In this document: in pieces, positions 1 to 8,678 of the stretch
How positions within the stretch are numbered: the first letter of the stretch is position 1
Layout of the letters: every line of letters begins with the position of its first letter
From: Hyphomicrobiales bacterium
GTDB lineage: Bacteria > Pseudomonadota > Alphaproteobacteria > Rhizobiales > Xanthobacteraceae
Length of the DNA: 64,000 nt
Assembly: GCA_003169835.1 (NCBI GenBank)
Contig: PNAI01000036.1
Span: 27,929-91,928, forward strand
Reading direction: 5' to 3'
The notes under the pieces: model-generated
Database searches by the model: none
What the model was told of the DNA's origin: nothing
Seen by the model: only the letters and a program-made list of their open reading frames with translations
Program-made: the position numbers and the translations under genes

Positions 1-1058
1 AGCTCGGATGAAACCTCTTGTGGCGCGTCGATTGGCCGTCGCGGGCAAATGACGCCAAGATCGACAAACAGGCCGCCGTTCCGATATTCGGCAAGCGCCG
101 TCAATTCGTCGAGATTTACGACGGTGAGATCGGCCATCGCCAGCGGCTCGATCAGCGAATAGGTCAGCCATTGCGACAGCTTGTGGAACGGCACGATGCG
201 GTCGGTGGCATCATTGATGCGGACGGCAGGATGATACCCGGCATCGCCGACGCCGACACCGTTGACGACGAGACCGGACGGCCAGATTGACGAGAGGGAT
301 TCCAGCAGTGTGCTCAGCACCAAAGAGGCTGGAATGCGTCCATCGCGGTTTTGCAGTGCCAGGCAATCGGCGAGACACCCGGGTCGTCTTGATGAGCCGA
401 ACAGATCAGGCCGCACTTCAAGCGCATGCCCAAGGCGGCGCAGCAACGCCGCGCGGCGATCCAGCCCTATCAGCGGATTGTCAGTGTTGACTTGAAGTCC
501 TTGCGCGAGCTTTTCCGTATCGATGGCCTTCAGTGCGGTGGCATCAACCTGCAATGGCCGCTCTGGTTGAGACGAGAACAGACCATCGGTGAACATGTCG
601 AGGCTGGCGATGGCCAAGCCTTCCGAGCGCGCGAAGACGAGACCAGTTGCTTGCTCTCGGTAGCGCCATTGATCGCCTGCGCCGGCGTCGAGGAAAACGC
701 TGACCGTCGCAAGATCGATGGCGGCGCGAGCACGCTCATTCACGGTAGCGCTATGGAGCTTTTGTAAAATCGAAGCCCAGCGCTCGATCCCACCCGCGGA
801 AAAATGCCGCCAGCGGCTGTGTGGCGGGATGTTAAGGTCCGGATATGCCGCCCGTGTTACGTCGGCGACGTAGGCCGCAACGTCGGCAAGCCGGCGTTCA
901 TCAAGCGTGAAGTGTTGCGAATGACCCGCGTCGACCCAATGATAGACGAGGGAACAACGCTCGCGCACGGCGGCGGCGCTCAGAAGCTTTGCAAGCTCCG
1001 CGCTTGAACTGCCAGCAGCGGCATCAGCCTTTGCCGAGGTGCCCTCCACGATGCTCAT
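1..1058 (-). CDS. DUF1688 (URC4-type) protein, C terminus cut by window edge
   Basis: The reading frame is open from an ATG at 1058 down to base 1, giving 352 residues without the C terminus. Visible family features are IPPHSRWRHFSAGG near residue 85 and, near the window edge, ALAEYRNGGLFVDLGV. Both match my memory of the DUF1688/URC4 family, which is needed for uracil catabolism in the URC pathway of yeasts and occurs in many bacteria. Its biochemical step is not firmly established. It starts 14 bases after the stop of the GTP-cyclohydrolase-II-like gene and lies on the same strand, which is the usual URC1-URC4 pairing and implies one operon. There is no signal peptide, so the protein is probably cytoplasmic. 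Family assignment is fairly secure; the enzymatic role is inference. Confidence 0.85.
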   Translation of the reverse strand, partial: MSIVEGTSAKADAAAGSSSAELAKLLSAAAVRERCSLVYHWVDAGHSQHFTLDERRLADVAAYVADVTRAAYPDLNIPPHSRWRHFSAGGIERWASILQKLHSATVNERARAAIDLATVSVFLDAGAGDQWRYREQATGLVFARSEGLAIASLDMFTDGLFSSQPERPLQVDATALKAIDTEKLAQGLQVNTDNPLIGLDRRAALLRRLGHALEVRPDLFGSSRRPGCLADCLALQNRDGRIPASLVLSTLLESLSSIWPSGLVVNGVGVGDAGYHPAVRINDATDRIVPFHKLSQWLTYSLIEPLAMADLTVVNLDELTALAEYRNGGLFVDLGVICPRRPIDAPQEVSSE

Positions 1059-1072
1059 TGTACTACTCGGCC

Positions 1073-2344
1073 TTACTCATCGAGTGCGCGGCCGACCGAC
1101 TTAATATTCGAAGCGGGCGTTGTTCCGCTGAAATAACCGGCGGCGAGTTTGGCTTCGATCTCCACGCGCGCATCGGCCGGTATCATTCCGTCGGGGATCG
1201 CGACGCGCTCGTCGATCGTGATCCCTTGCCGGATCAGCGCGTCATATTTCATGTCGCTCATGGAGGCAAAGCGGTGGATGCGGGTGATGCCGAGCCAATG
1301 CATCACGTCCGGCATCAGCTCCTGGAAGCGCATGTCGGGAACGCCGGCCACGCATTCGGTGCGCTTAAAATAAGTTTCGGGCCGATCGCCGGAAAGCTGT
1401 CGCTTGCGTGCGTTGTAGACCAGAAACTTTGTGACTTCGCCGAGTGCGCGGCCTTCCTTGCGATTGTAGACCACGAGGCCGACGCCGCCTTGCTGCGCCA
1501 TCTCGATGCAGATTTCGATGCCGTGGGCGAGATAGGGACGGCAGGTGCAGATATCCGAACCGAAGACGTCCGAACCGTTGCATTCGTCGTGAACGCGGCA
1601 AGCCAGTGGTGTCTTGCCGTCGCCGAGCTTAGCCGGATCGCCGAAGACGTAGATGGTCGTACCGCCGATCGGCGGTAGAAACACTTTCAACTCTTCATGC
1701 TCGACAAGCTCGGGATACATGCCGGCGGTCTGCTCATGCAGGTCGCGGCGGAGTTTGGCCTCGCTGACATTGAAACGTGCAGCGATGCCGGGAAGATACC
1801 AGACCGGATCGACCGCGGCCTTCATCACGCGCACGTTGCCTTGCGCGGATACGATGTCGCCGTCAGGGCGGATGCGCCCGGCTTCAATTGCCATGCGGAT
1901 TTCCGGCACGTCGATGTGCGCGCGCGTCGCGGCGATGGTCGGCCGGATGTCATAGCCGTGAAGGAGAAGATCGCGGAACTCATGGCCGACGAGATGGCCC
2001 CAGGGGTCGAGCGAAACGATCTTTGCCGGGTCGAACCATTGCGGATGCGGTCCGATGCGATCGGCCGGCGCAGTGTCGGTGAGGTCGGCGAGATGATTGC
2101 GAGGCAAGGCGCCGGCTGCGATTGCCAGTGCGCGATAGACCGAATAGCCGCCCGCGTGCGTTCCGATCGCGTTGCGATGGGTCGCGTTGCGCAGTGTGGC
2201 GATGACCGGGCCGCGCTCGGCAGCGCTCCCAGCGCCCCACTTGAGTGTGGGCGCTTTCGGACTTGTGCCGACCGGCGTCAGCGGCACGCCAATCGGCTGG
2301 CTGCCGAACATCTTGTCGAGACTTGACTCGCTACGCGATTCCAT
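1073..2344 (-). CDS. GTP cyclohydrolase II-like protein (URC1 type)
   Basis: This 423-residue protein has a C-terminal GTP cyclohydrolase II domain. The zinc-ligand segment is recognisable as ECNGSDVFGSDICTC, with one Cys followed by CxC, and RKEGRALGEVTKF matches the RibA arginine/glycine loop. The N-terminal half, about 190 residues, has no RibB-like dihydroxybutanone-phosphate synthase motifs, and the protein is much longer than RibA (about 200 residues). This architecture, next to DUF1688, fits URC1, the uracil-catabolic GCHII homologue, rather than riboflavin synthesis. I chose the ATG at 2344 (MESRSES); an in-frame ATG at 2371 is also possible. It is downstream of the LysR gene on the same strand. 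Ring opening of a uracil-derived nucleoside or nucleotide is the expected reaction but is inferred. Confidence 0.85.
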   Translation of the reverse strand: MESRSESSLDKMFGSQPIGVPLTPVGTSPKAPTLKWGAGSAAERGPVIATLRNATHRNAIGTHAGGYSVYRALAIAAGALPRNHLADLTDTAPADRIGPHPQWFDPAKIVSLDPWGHLVGHEFRDLLLHGYDIRPTIAATRAHIDVPEIRMAIEAGRIRPDGDIVSAQGNVRVMKAAVDPVWYLPGIAARFNVSEAKLRRDLHEQTAGMYPELVEHEELKVFLPPIGGTTIYVFGDPAKLGDGKTPLACRVHDECNGSDVFGSDICTCRPYLAHGIEICIEMAQQGGVGLVVYNRKEGRALGEVTKFLVYNARKRQLSGDRPETYFKRTECVAGVPDMRFQELMPDVMHWLGITRIHRFASMSDMKYDALIRQGITIDERVAIPDGMIPADARVEIEAKLAAGYFSGTTPASNIKSVGRALDE

Positions 2345-2511
2345 GTTTCTAACCCACAACACCTTCATCACCGAAACAAATACGACGGCATTGTCTGCCG
2401 CCGGTGCGATTTATTTGGATCGCGAAAAAACAACCAGGATAATCCTGATAGGTTTTTTCTGCAAGAGGGATTGCGAAAACCTCGATAGCTGCTGTCGTTT
2501 CTTGGCGCCTG

Positions 2512-3441
2512 TTAGCGCGCGGGGGCGGTGCTTTTGGCTTCGCCGTGCATGGCTTGCAGGACCCGCACCAGCCGTTCGGCGAAGATCGCCGCAGGAATCG
2601 GAAGATGGCGTGCGCGCAATTGACCCAGAACGAGGTTGGCACGCGGGACATCTCGGTCATCGATGTTGCGCGCTACGAGGCCCAGCTTGTTACCGCCCGG
2701 CATCGTGCCGATGCGAATTTGGAACGAAATGAGGTTGGCCTGCCTCGCTAGCCCACGCAGCAGCTCGAATGAATTTGACTCGGCTGCAATCTGGAAGGAA
2801 ATCTCGCTGCGGGCGCATACTTCTTCGAGTAACTGCCTGCCTCCAATACTGCGCTCAGGCAATGCCACCGGGTAAGCAGCACAATCGCGTAGACGTACGG
2901 TCTTTCTGCTAGCGAGCGGATGGTTCGAAGACATGACGGCAACGATGCGTTGCTCGATTGTCATCAGCGGCAGAAAATTTGCAAGAAAGGGCGGCCGAAA
3001 GACAAGAACAAGATCGACCTCGTAATTGGCGAGTGCCGACATTGCTCGTTCATGATCGAAAACCTTAATATCAAACGACACGAGCGGATGGAGTTTGCGG
3101 AACTCCCCGACTTCGCGCGGCAGAAAATCCAGCGCCAAGGCTTGACTGCAGGCAATGCGCACGGTGCCCCGTCGCATGCCTTTTAGATCTTCTATCTGCG
3201 ACTTCATCCGCTCGACATCGCCATCCTGCTGGCGCAGGTAACTGACGAAAACCTCGCCGGCGGACGTCAGCCGCACGCCGCGTGACCTGCGCTCGAACAA
3301 CGGCGTGCCGAGCTCCTCCTCCAGGTCCATGATCCGGCGGTTTACCGCAGAGGCGGTGACGTTGAGATGGTCTGCGGCCTTGCGGATCGAGCCGGTCCGC
3401 GCAACCTCGTCGACGTAGCGGAGAATGCGCAAATGCTTCAT
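2512..3441 (-). CDS. LysR-family transcriptional regulator
   Basis: This 309-residue protein has a typical N-terminal winged HTH at about residues 3-60 (VDEVARTGSIRKAADHLN, then a recognition helix at VTASAVNRRI) and a LysR substrate-binding domain from about residue 90. Length and layout are standard for the family. It lies between the URC1/URC4 pair, read in the same direction, and the divergent ring-hydrolysis and transport operon. It is therefore the obvious regulator of one or both. A 7-bp inverted repeat containing a T-N11-A core sits about 50 bp upstream of its start, in the shared divergent region (separate entry). The inducer is unknown; a pyrimidine, barbiturate or triazine intermediate is an inference from context. 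Confidence 0.93.
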   Translation of the reverse strand: MKHLRILRYVDEVARTGSIRKAADHLNVTASAVNRRIMDLEEELGTPLFERRSRGVRLTSAGEVFVSYLRQQDGDVERMKSQIEDLKGMRRGTVRIACSQALALDFLPREVGEFRKLHPLVSFDIKVFDHERAMSALANYEVDLVLVFRPPFLANFLPLMTIEQRIVAVMSSNHPLASRKTVRLRDCAAYPVALPERSIGGRQLLEEVCARSEISFQIAAESNSFELLRGLARQANLISFQIRIGTMPGGNKLGLVARNIDDRDVPRANLVLGQLRARHLPIPAAIFAERLVRVLQAMHGEAKSTAPAR

Positions 3442-3490
3442 TGCAGCGTCGCCTCCGTCGCCTCGCGCACCTCACTGGACACTCGGCTGA

Positions 3491-3511
3491 GTGATGCTTT
3501 TTCGGCATCAC
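3491..3511. promoter_or_regulatory. candidate LysR operator (inverted repeat with T-N11-A)
   Basis: GTGATGC and GCATCAC form a perfect 7-bp inverted repeat separated by 7 bases. The inner part contains a T-N11-A core, the classical LysR-family recognition layout. It lies 50 bp upstream of the LysR gene and about 107 bp upstream of the divergent cysteine hydrolase start. That is a suitable position for autoregulation and divergent activation. The repeat is seen directly; binding by this LysR protein is inference. Confidence 0.5.
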
Positions 3512-3617
3512 AATAGCAAGAAATCAGCGGCAGATGTGAGCAGTCTTCTTCGCTAACGTTGGTTGCCGGAGCCTTCCGGCACGGTGATTGCAGCGTAGCG
3601 ACCGGGATGTTTGTCGA

Positions 3618-4436
3618 ATGACCACGAAACTGCGACCGGACGCTGGAAAACTCTTCAATCCGAAGGGCAATGCGCAAAATATGAGCTTCGTTCGCTCACG
3701 CAAACAGCAGCGGATTGTTTTGCTAGAAGCAACACCACAGCCCGTTGAGTTGGACCTCGCCGCCACGGCTCTGGTTGTCGTGGACATGCAGAACGACTTT
3801 TTGCATCCCGAAGGCTGGTTTGCGGCCCGCGGTGTCGATTCCGCACCGGTTACGGCCGTCGTGCCGGCGGTTGAACGTCTGACAAGCGCAATACGCCAGG
3901 CCGGAATACCGGTGATTTGGCTCAATTGGGGAATTCGGGCGGACCGCGCGAACTTGCCGGCGACGTTTGTTGCCAAGGGATGCAGCGCGCGGGCGCCAAC
4001 CTATGCGGAGCCCTCACCATCGGGCCGTGGCCGCATTCTGGTGCGCGACGATTGGGGGGCGGCGACGATCGACGAGTTGACGGTCGATCCTTCCGACATT
4101 CTGGTGCACAAGCACCGCCTGTCCGGCTTGTGGGACAATGAATTCGATTCAATCTTGCGTCAGCGCGAGATCACGACGCTGCTGTTCGCCGGCGTCAATA
4201 CCGATCGCTGCGTATTCTCGACGCTGCAGGACGCGGGCTTCCTCGGCTACGACTGCGTGCTGGTCGAGGATGCCTGCGCCACCGTCTCTCCCGATTTTGT
4301 TCGCGACGCGGTGCTCTACCTCGTCCGTCTCCTCCATGGCGTGGTTGCGACTAGCGACGCCATTTTCTCGGTGATCGGAAAGCCGGATCCGGCGCCTCTC
4401 CCGCAAACCAAAGCTCTTGAAAGGAGTGCGCCATGA
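3618..4436 (+). CDS. isochorismatase-like cysteine hydrolase (biuret/ureidoacrylate hydrolase type)
   Basis: This 272-residue cysteine hydrolase carries the three family catalytic positions. They are Asp in VVDMQNDF (about residue 55), Lys in VHKHRLSG (about 155) and the nucleophile Cys in VNTDRCVFS (about 195). The family includes biuret hydrolase, RutB ureidoacrylate hydrolase and N-carbamoylsarcosine amidase, all of which cleave ureido or amide bonds. It is the first gene of a rightward run that ends in a cyanuric acid hydrolase/barbiturase homologue. Release of ammonia from biuret or a ureido acid is therefore the best guess. The stop overlaps the next start by four bases (ATGA). The ATG at 3618 was preferred over an upstream TTG at 3588; a later ATG at 3681 is possible because the conserved domain begins after it. 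Confidence 0.85.
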   Translation: MTTKLRPDAGKLFNPKGNAQNMSFVRSRKQQRIVLLEATPQPVELDLAATALVVVDMQNDFLHPEGWFAARGVDSAPVTAVVPAVERLTSAIRQAGIPVIWLNWGIRADRANLPATFVAKGCSARAPTYAEPSPSGRGRILVRDDWGAATIDELTVDPSDILVHKHRLSGLWDNEFDSILRQREITTLLFAGVNTDRCVFSTLQDAGFLGYDCVLVEDACATVSPDFVRDAVLYLVRLLHGVVATSDAIFSVIGKPDPAPLPQTKALERSAP

Positions 4437-5482
4437 AATCAACCATGACATCGAATTTACGAACCGCGCTGCTCGCCTTGACGGCGGCGTTTGTGCTTTC
4501 GGCGCCGTTAGTCGTCCCGGCTGCGGCACAGACGACCAAACTCAAGATGGTGCTGAATTGGAAATACCAGGGGCCGCAGGGAATGTTCTTTCTTGCGGAC
4601 GACAGAGGCTACTTCAAGGCCGAAGGACTTGAAGTTACGCTCGACCAGGGCAACGGCTCCGGCGCGGGCGTGCCGCTGGTCGCCAACGGCACCTACGACG
4701 TGGCCTTCGGTGACATCAACGCACTGATCGAACTTGCGGCGAAGAAGCCCGACGATGCACCGATCGCGGTCTACGTGATGTTCAATCAGCCGCCTTTCAC
4801 GGTGGCAGTGAAAGCCGACAGCCCGATCAAGTCGCCGAAGGATTTCGTCGGCAAGACATTGGGCGGTGCCGCGAACGACGGTGCGCTGAAGCTGTTTCCC
4901 GCGCTGTGCAAGATCACAAAGATCGACTGCACCAAGGTCAACATCACCAACATGCAGCCTAATCTGCGCGAGCAAATGCTAATGCAGGGCCAGGTCGACG
5001 GCGTATTCGGTTACGTCAACACGATCCGTTTTTCGGCAAGACTGATCGGAATCAAAGATGACCAGATCCGCTTCATAAATTACGGCGATTACGGGATGGA
5101 CCTCTACTCCAACGCCATCATCGTCTCGAAGAAGCTGGTGAAAGAGAATCCAAAGGCTGTGGCTGGCCTGGTGCGGGCCATCAACAAGGGGCTCATCGAT
5201 TCGCTCAAAGACATCGATGCGTCAGTGGCTGCGGTTGCAAAGCGCGAGTCGCTGATCAAAGTCGATATCGAGAAGGAACGGTTCGTCGCGACGCTCAAGG
5301 ATGAGATGAACCATCCTGAGATAGCCACGATTGGGCTTGGCAATGTCAATCCCGAACGGTTGAAGAAGTCGATCGATATTCTGGTCGAGGCAAACAACCT
5401 TCCGCGCACGCCGGCGGTCTCCGAAATCTTTACCCCGGAGTTCCTGCCTCCGGCGGCAGACTTACCGAAGAAGCTTTTCTAA
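4433..5482 (+). CDS. ABC transporter substrate-binding protein, NMT1/THI5-SsuA type
   Basis: This 349-residue periplasmic binding protein has a clear Sec signal peptide (a hydrophobic segment ending in PAAAQT, about residue 28). The mature start KLKMVLNWKYQGPQGMFFLA is typical of the NMT1/THI5-like family, which binds pyrimidine precursors, sulfonates, nitrate or other small anions and heterocycles. It overlaps the upstream hydrolase by four bases. Its cognate ATPase and permease are encoded at 7815-9448. The substrate is likely the ring compound or ureido intermediate processed by the neighbouring hydrolases. That is context inference, because this family is poorly predictive of ligand. Confidence 0.9.
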   Translation: MKSTMTSNLRTALLALTAAFVLSAPLVVPAAAQTTKLKMVLNWKYQGPQGMFFLADDRGYFKAEGLEVTLDQGNGSGAGVPLVANGTYDVAFGDINALIELAAKKPDDAPIAVYVMFNQPPFTVAVKADSPIKSPKDFVGKTLGGAANDGALKLFPALCKITKIDCTKVNITNMQPNLREQMLMQGQVDGVFGYVNTIRFSARLIGIKDDQIRFINYGDYGMDLYSNAIIVSKKLVKENPKAVAGLVRAINKGLIDSLKDIDASVAAVAKRESLIKVDIEKERFVATLKDEMNHPEIATIGLGNVNPERLKKSIDILVEANNLPRTPAVSEIFTPEFLPPAADLPKKLF

Positions 5483-5499
5483 ACGCATTTGCGCGGCGT

Positions 5500-5522
5500 C
5501 GCTCTTTCCAGCGGGAAGAGCG
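5500..5522 (+). other. intercistronic hairpin after the binding-protein gene
   Basis: CGCTCTTTCC and GGGAAGAGCG pair as a 10-bp stem with one G-U pair and a 3-base loop, 18 bases after the stop of the binding-protein gene. There is no following U-run, so it is not a convincing rho-independent terminator. Hairpins in this position often protect the abundant binding-protein portion of an ABC transporter mRNA from 3' decay. That role is inferred. Confidence 0.45.
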
Positions 5523-5571
5523 GATTGCCGGTGCGCCGATGCAAGCGAAAGCAACGACGAAAAAAACGACC

Positions 5572-6363
5572 ATGGATCTCCAGCTAAAAGGGCGGGTCGC
5601 GGTGATCACCGGTCCTGCCAAGGGAATGGGTGCGGCTGTCACCAAGGCCTTCGCAAGTGAAGGCGCGCGGCTTGCGCTCGCCGGCCGGGACGTTTCTGCG
5701 ATCGAGCCGGTTGCAGCCGAGGCAAGGACGCTCGGGGCCGAGGCTATCGTCGTGTCGTGCGATCTCACCGATGCCAAGCAGTGCGAGCGGGTGGCTACTG
5801 TGGCAAAGGATGCCTTCGGCCGTATCGACATCCTCATCAATGTCGCCGGCGGTTCCGGACCGATCGGCAAGACTGGCATCGAAACAACGCCGGAAGAGTT
5901 TGATGACATCGTCACGCTCAATATGCACGGCTGCTTCCACACGATGCGTGCCACGTTGCCGACAATGATTGCGCAGCGTTACGGCAAAATCGTAAACGTC
6001 GGCGGCACCTTCGGCATGCGTGGCCGAGCGGGCCGCATGGCGTATTCCGCGTCCAAGTGGGGCCTGCGCGGGATCACCAAGAGCTTCGCCCTCGAAGTCG
6101 GCGCCTACAACATTAATGTCAACTGCGTCGCGCCTGGAATGGTCGATGGCGAGCGCTTCCGCGACAAGGTCTGCACAGATATGGCGAAGCGCCTCGGCAT
6201 CACGGTCGAGCAAGCGGTCGAGCGCCATGCCTCCGATTACGCGCTCAAACGTGTCACCAGAGATGTCGATGTCGCCAACGCGTGCCTGTTCCTCGCCAGC
6301 GACGTTTCCCGCCAGATCACCGGTATCGACCTGCCGGTCGATGGCGGTTGGGCGATGCTTTAG
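5572..6363 (+). CDS. SDR-family oxidoreductase
   Basis: This 263-residue short-chain dehydrogenase has a glycine-rich cofactor loop TGPAKGMGAAV near the N terminus, the NVAGG motif near residue 90 and the catalytic YSASK around residue 157. The C-terminal motif LPVDGGWAML is also typical. Length is standard for classical SDRs. Its role among the ring-hydrolysis genes is unclear. It could reduce a malonate-semialdehyde or similar oxo product, or be an unrelated FabG-like enzyme. The start MDLQLKGR at 5572 was preferred over an in-frame ATG at 5539, because the usual SDR fold begins there. It is nine bases ahead of the amidohydrolase gene and probably co-transcribed. Confidence 0.9.
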   Translation: MDLQLKGRVAVITGPAKGMGAAVTKAFASEGARLALAGRDVSAIEPVAAEARTLGAEAIVVSCDLTDAKQCERVATVAKDAFGRIDILINVAGGSGPIGKTGIETTPEEFDDIVTLNMHGCFHTMRATLPTMIAQRYGKIVNVGGTFGMRGRAGRMAYSASKWGLRGITKSFALEVGAYNINVNCVAPGMVDGERFRDKVCTDMAKRLGITVEQAVERHASDYALKRVTRDVDVANACLFLASDVSRQITGIDLPVDGGWAML

Positions 6364-6372
6364 GAGAAGGCG

Positions 6373-7818
6373 ATGATCATAGCCGATCTTGTCATCCGGT
6401 CCGGCAAAGTTGTCAGCTCCGACAGCGTCATTGCGGCAAGTGTTGCCATCAAGGACGGTTTGGTGATCGCCGTCGGCGACGATTCGGCGATGCCGCAGGC
6501 CACGGAGACGCTCGACGCACGCGGGCTGCACGTATTGCCCGGTGCCATCGACGTGCACGTTCATTTTCGCGATCCAGGCTATCCGCACAAGGAAGACTTC
6601 GCGAGCGGCACGGCGGCGGCGGCGTTCGGGGGCGTAACCACCGTGTTCGATATGCCGAACACCATTCCGCCGACTGGCACGCCCGATGCTCTTGCCGCCA
6701 AGCACCGCATCGCGGCCGAGAAGGCACATGTTGATTTCGGTCTCTATGGACTGCTCGGCGAAGACACGATCGAGCACGTCCCCGAGATGGCCAAGAGCGT
6801 CATCGGCTTCAAGCTCTATATGGGAAATACGTTTGGAAAGATCCCGACGCCTTCGACGGGGGGGATGCTCGAAGCATTCGAAGTGGTGGCGCCGACTGGC
6901 AAGCGGGTGTCGCTACACGCCGAAACCAATTCGATCATGGAACGCCGCGAGACGCGGATGCGTCAGGCCGGTCGCATCGATCCGCTTGCCCACATTGCGT
7001 CGCGGCCTGCGGTGGTTGCGGTCGAGGCTGTCAGTCGCGCTGCTACCCTGGCCGAATGGACCGGCGCACGCATTCATATCTTGCATATTTCCTCGGCCGA
7101 GGAACTGCGGCCGCTGCGCGAGGCCAAGGCGCGCGGCGTCGAGATTACCGGCGAAACCTGCCCGCACTACGTGCTGCTTTCGATCGAAGACTACGCCCGA
7201 TTTGCCGGCGTCATCCGAGTCAATCCGCCGGTCCGCGAAGCGCGCAATCAGCAACCGATCTGGAATGCATTGGCTGACGGCACGATCGATGTGATTGCGA
7301 CCGACCATGCGCCGCATTCGCCGGAAGAGAAAACCCGCAACGATATCTGGACTGTCGATTGCGGGTTTCCCGGTGTGGAGACACAAATGCCGTTGATGCT
7401 GACCGAGGTCAATGCCGGACGCTTCAACATTTCGGACTACGTGCGCTGGAGTGCCGCGAACCCTGCGAAAATCTGGGGGCTCTATCCGCGCAAAGGCGTC
7501 ATTGCTCCAGGTGCCGAAGCGGACATCGCCATCGTCGATCTCATACGCGAATGGACGATCGACGACGCCAAGCTGCAATCGCTCTCGAAAATCACGCCGT
7601 TCCACCGGCGGCGGGTGAAAGGCATGCCGATCCACACGCTGGTACGCGGACGCTTTGTGATGAAGGATCGCACGCTGTTGCCCGGTACGCGGGGCTGGGG
7701 CCGCCCGGTCCATGCGATCCAAAACCTGCCGGCGCCGCATCTGCGGAACATCGATCAGACCATGAAGATGATCGTGCGCGTCGGCGAGACGGTCAGGCCA
7801 AGGGAGTCCGTCGCATGA
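6373..7818 (+). CDS. cyclic amidohydrolase (dihydroorotase/hydantoinase/allantoinase family)
   Basis: This 481-residue metal-dependent amidohydrolase shows the whole family signature. HVHFRDPG carries the metal histidines (about residue 58), GFKLYMG the carboxylated lysine (about 140), LHAETNS (about 176) and ILHISSAEE (about 235) further His ligands, and ATDHAPHS the catalytic Asp (about 305). Type-I dihydroorotases, hydantoinases and allantoinases share these motifs. Length (about 480) fits hydantoinase/allantoinase better than bacterial PyrC. Its place in a catabolic operon with transport genes argues for opening of a cyclic ureide or imide rather than pyrimidine synthesis. The stop overlaps the ABC ATPase start by four bases. 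Confidence 0.88.
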   Translation: MIIADLVIRSGKVVSSDSVIAASVAIKDGLVIAVGDDSAMPQATETLDARGLHVLPGAIDVHVHFRDPGYPHKEDFASGTAAAAFGGVTTVFDMPNTIPPTGTPDALAAKHRIAAEKAHVDFGLYGLLGEDTIEHVPEMAKSVIGFKLYMGNTFGKIPTPSTGGMLEAFEVVAPTGKRVSLHAETNSIMERRETRMRQAGRIDPLAHIASRPAVVAVEAVSRAATLAEWTGARIHILHISSAEELRPLREAKARGVEITGETCPHYVLLSIEDYARFAGVIRVNPPVREARNQQPIWNALADGTIDVIATDHAPHSPEEKTRNDIWTVDCGFPGVETQMPLMLTEVNAGRFNISDYVRWSAANPAKIWGLYPRKGVIAPGAEADIAIVDLIREWTIDDAKLQSLSKITPFHRRRVKGMPIHTLVRGRFVMKDRTLLPGTRGWGRPVHAIQNLPAPHLRNIDQTMKMIVRVGETVRPRESVA

Positions 7819-8678
7819 CACCGGCGACAGTTCTCGATCTGCCGATGTCACCCCAGGCTGCCCTATCGCGGCCGCGCGCTTTTGTTGAGCTCGAGAGGGT
7901 GACCCACACCTATGGCCGCGGCGAACGCCAGGTGCAGGCGCTGATGGAAACCAATTTGCGGATCGAGGAGGGAGATTTCATTGCCCTGGTTGGCCCCTCC
8001 GGATGCGGCAAGTCCACGATCCTCAAGCTCGTAACCGGCCTGATCAATGCATCGAGCGGCTATGTCTACGTTGCCGGCCGCGAGGTCGGTGCCGAGCCCG
8101 TTCGCGTCGGCATGGCATTCCAGAACCCGACACTGTTACCTTGGCTCACGCTGCTCGAGAACGTGATGCTGCCGCTCAAGATCGTGCCGCCGTTCCGACA
8201 AGAGTACCGCGCTAAACGCAAGAGTGAATTTCGAGACCGAATCGAGGCACTGCTGTCGCAGGTTGGTCTTGCGGGCTTTAGCAACAAATATCCTTGGCAG
8301 CTTTCAGGCGGAATGATGCAGCGCGCCTCGCTGTGCCGCGCGCTCATCCACGAACCGCAGCTTCTCATGCTCGACGAGCCGTTCGGCGCTCTCGACCAGT
8401 TCACGCGCGAGGAGCTGTGGGGGGTGATGCAGGAGCTCTGGATGACGCGCAAGCCGACGGTCTTGCTCGTAACGCACGATCTCAAGGAGGCGGCCTATCT
8501 CGCCAATCGCATCTGCGTGATGCAGGCGCGGCCCGGGCGCATCATCGATGACAGCGCGGTGCCTTTCCCGCGGCCGCGCACGATCGTGATGTCCTACTAT
8601 CCGGATTTCACCGCGCTGACGCAGCGTCTGCGCGAGATGATCGTGCACGCCCAGCCCGCCAAAGAGGCCGCACCATGA
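7815..8678 (+). CDS. ABC transporter ATP-binding protein (SsuB/TauB type)
   Basis: This 287-residue ATPase has Walker A GPSGCGKST, signature LSGGMMQRASL, Walker B LLMLDEPFGALD and the switch His in LLVTHDLKEA. The start is the ATG at 7815, overlapping the amidohydrolase stop as ATGA. A much longer open frame reaches upstream, but it only shadows the amidohydrolase gene. It sits four bases into the permease gene, so binding protein, ATPase and permease are one import system that has had an SDR and a cyclic amidohydrolase placed between its parts. Confidence 0.95.
   Translation: MTPATVLDLPMSPQAALSRPRAFVELERVTHTYGRGERQVQALMETNLRIEEGDFIALVGPSGCGKSTILKLVTGLINASSGYVYVAGREVGAEPVRVGMAFQNPTLLPWLTLLENVMLPLKIVPPFRQEYRAKRKSEFRDRIEALLSQVGLAGFSNKYPWQLSGGMMQRASLCRALIHEPQLLMLDEPFGALDQFTREELWGVMQELWMTRKPTVLLVTHDLKEAAYLANRICVMQARPGRIIDDSAVPFPRPRTIVMSYYPDFTALTQRLREMIVHAQPAKEAAP

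Noticed and set aside
5584..6777. 397-codon leftward open frame opposite the SDR and amidohydrolase genes
   Set aside because: It lies antisense to two well-supported genes, its composition is rich in Arg/His/Asp, and no domain is seen. It is a high-GC shadow.
7359..7814. Open frame extending the ABC ATPase upstream by 152 codons
   Set aside because: It overlaps the cyclic amidohydrolase gene in another frame and has no ABC features; the ATG at 7815 with ATGA overlap is a better start.
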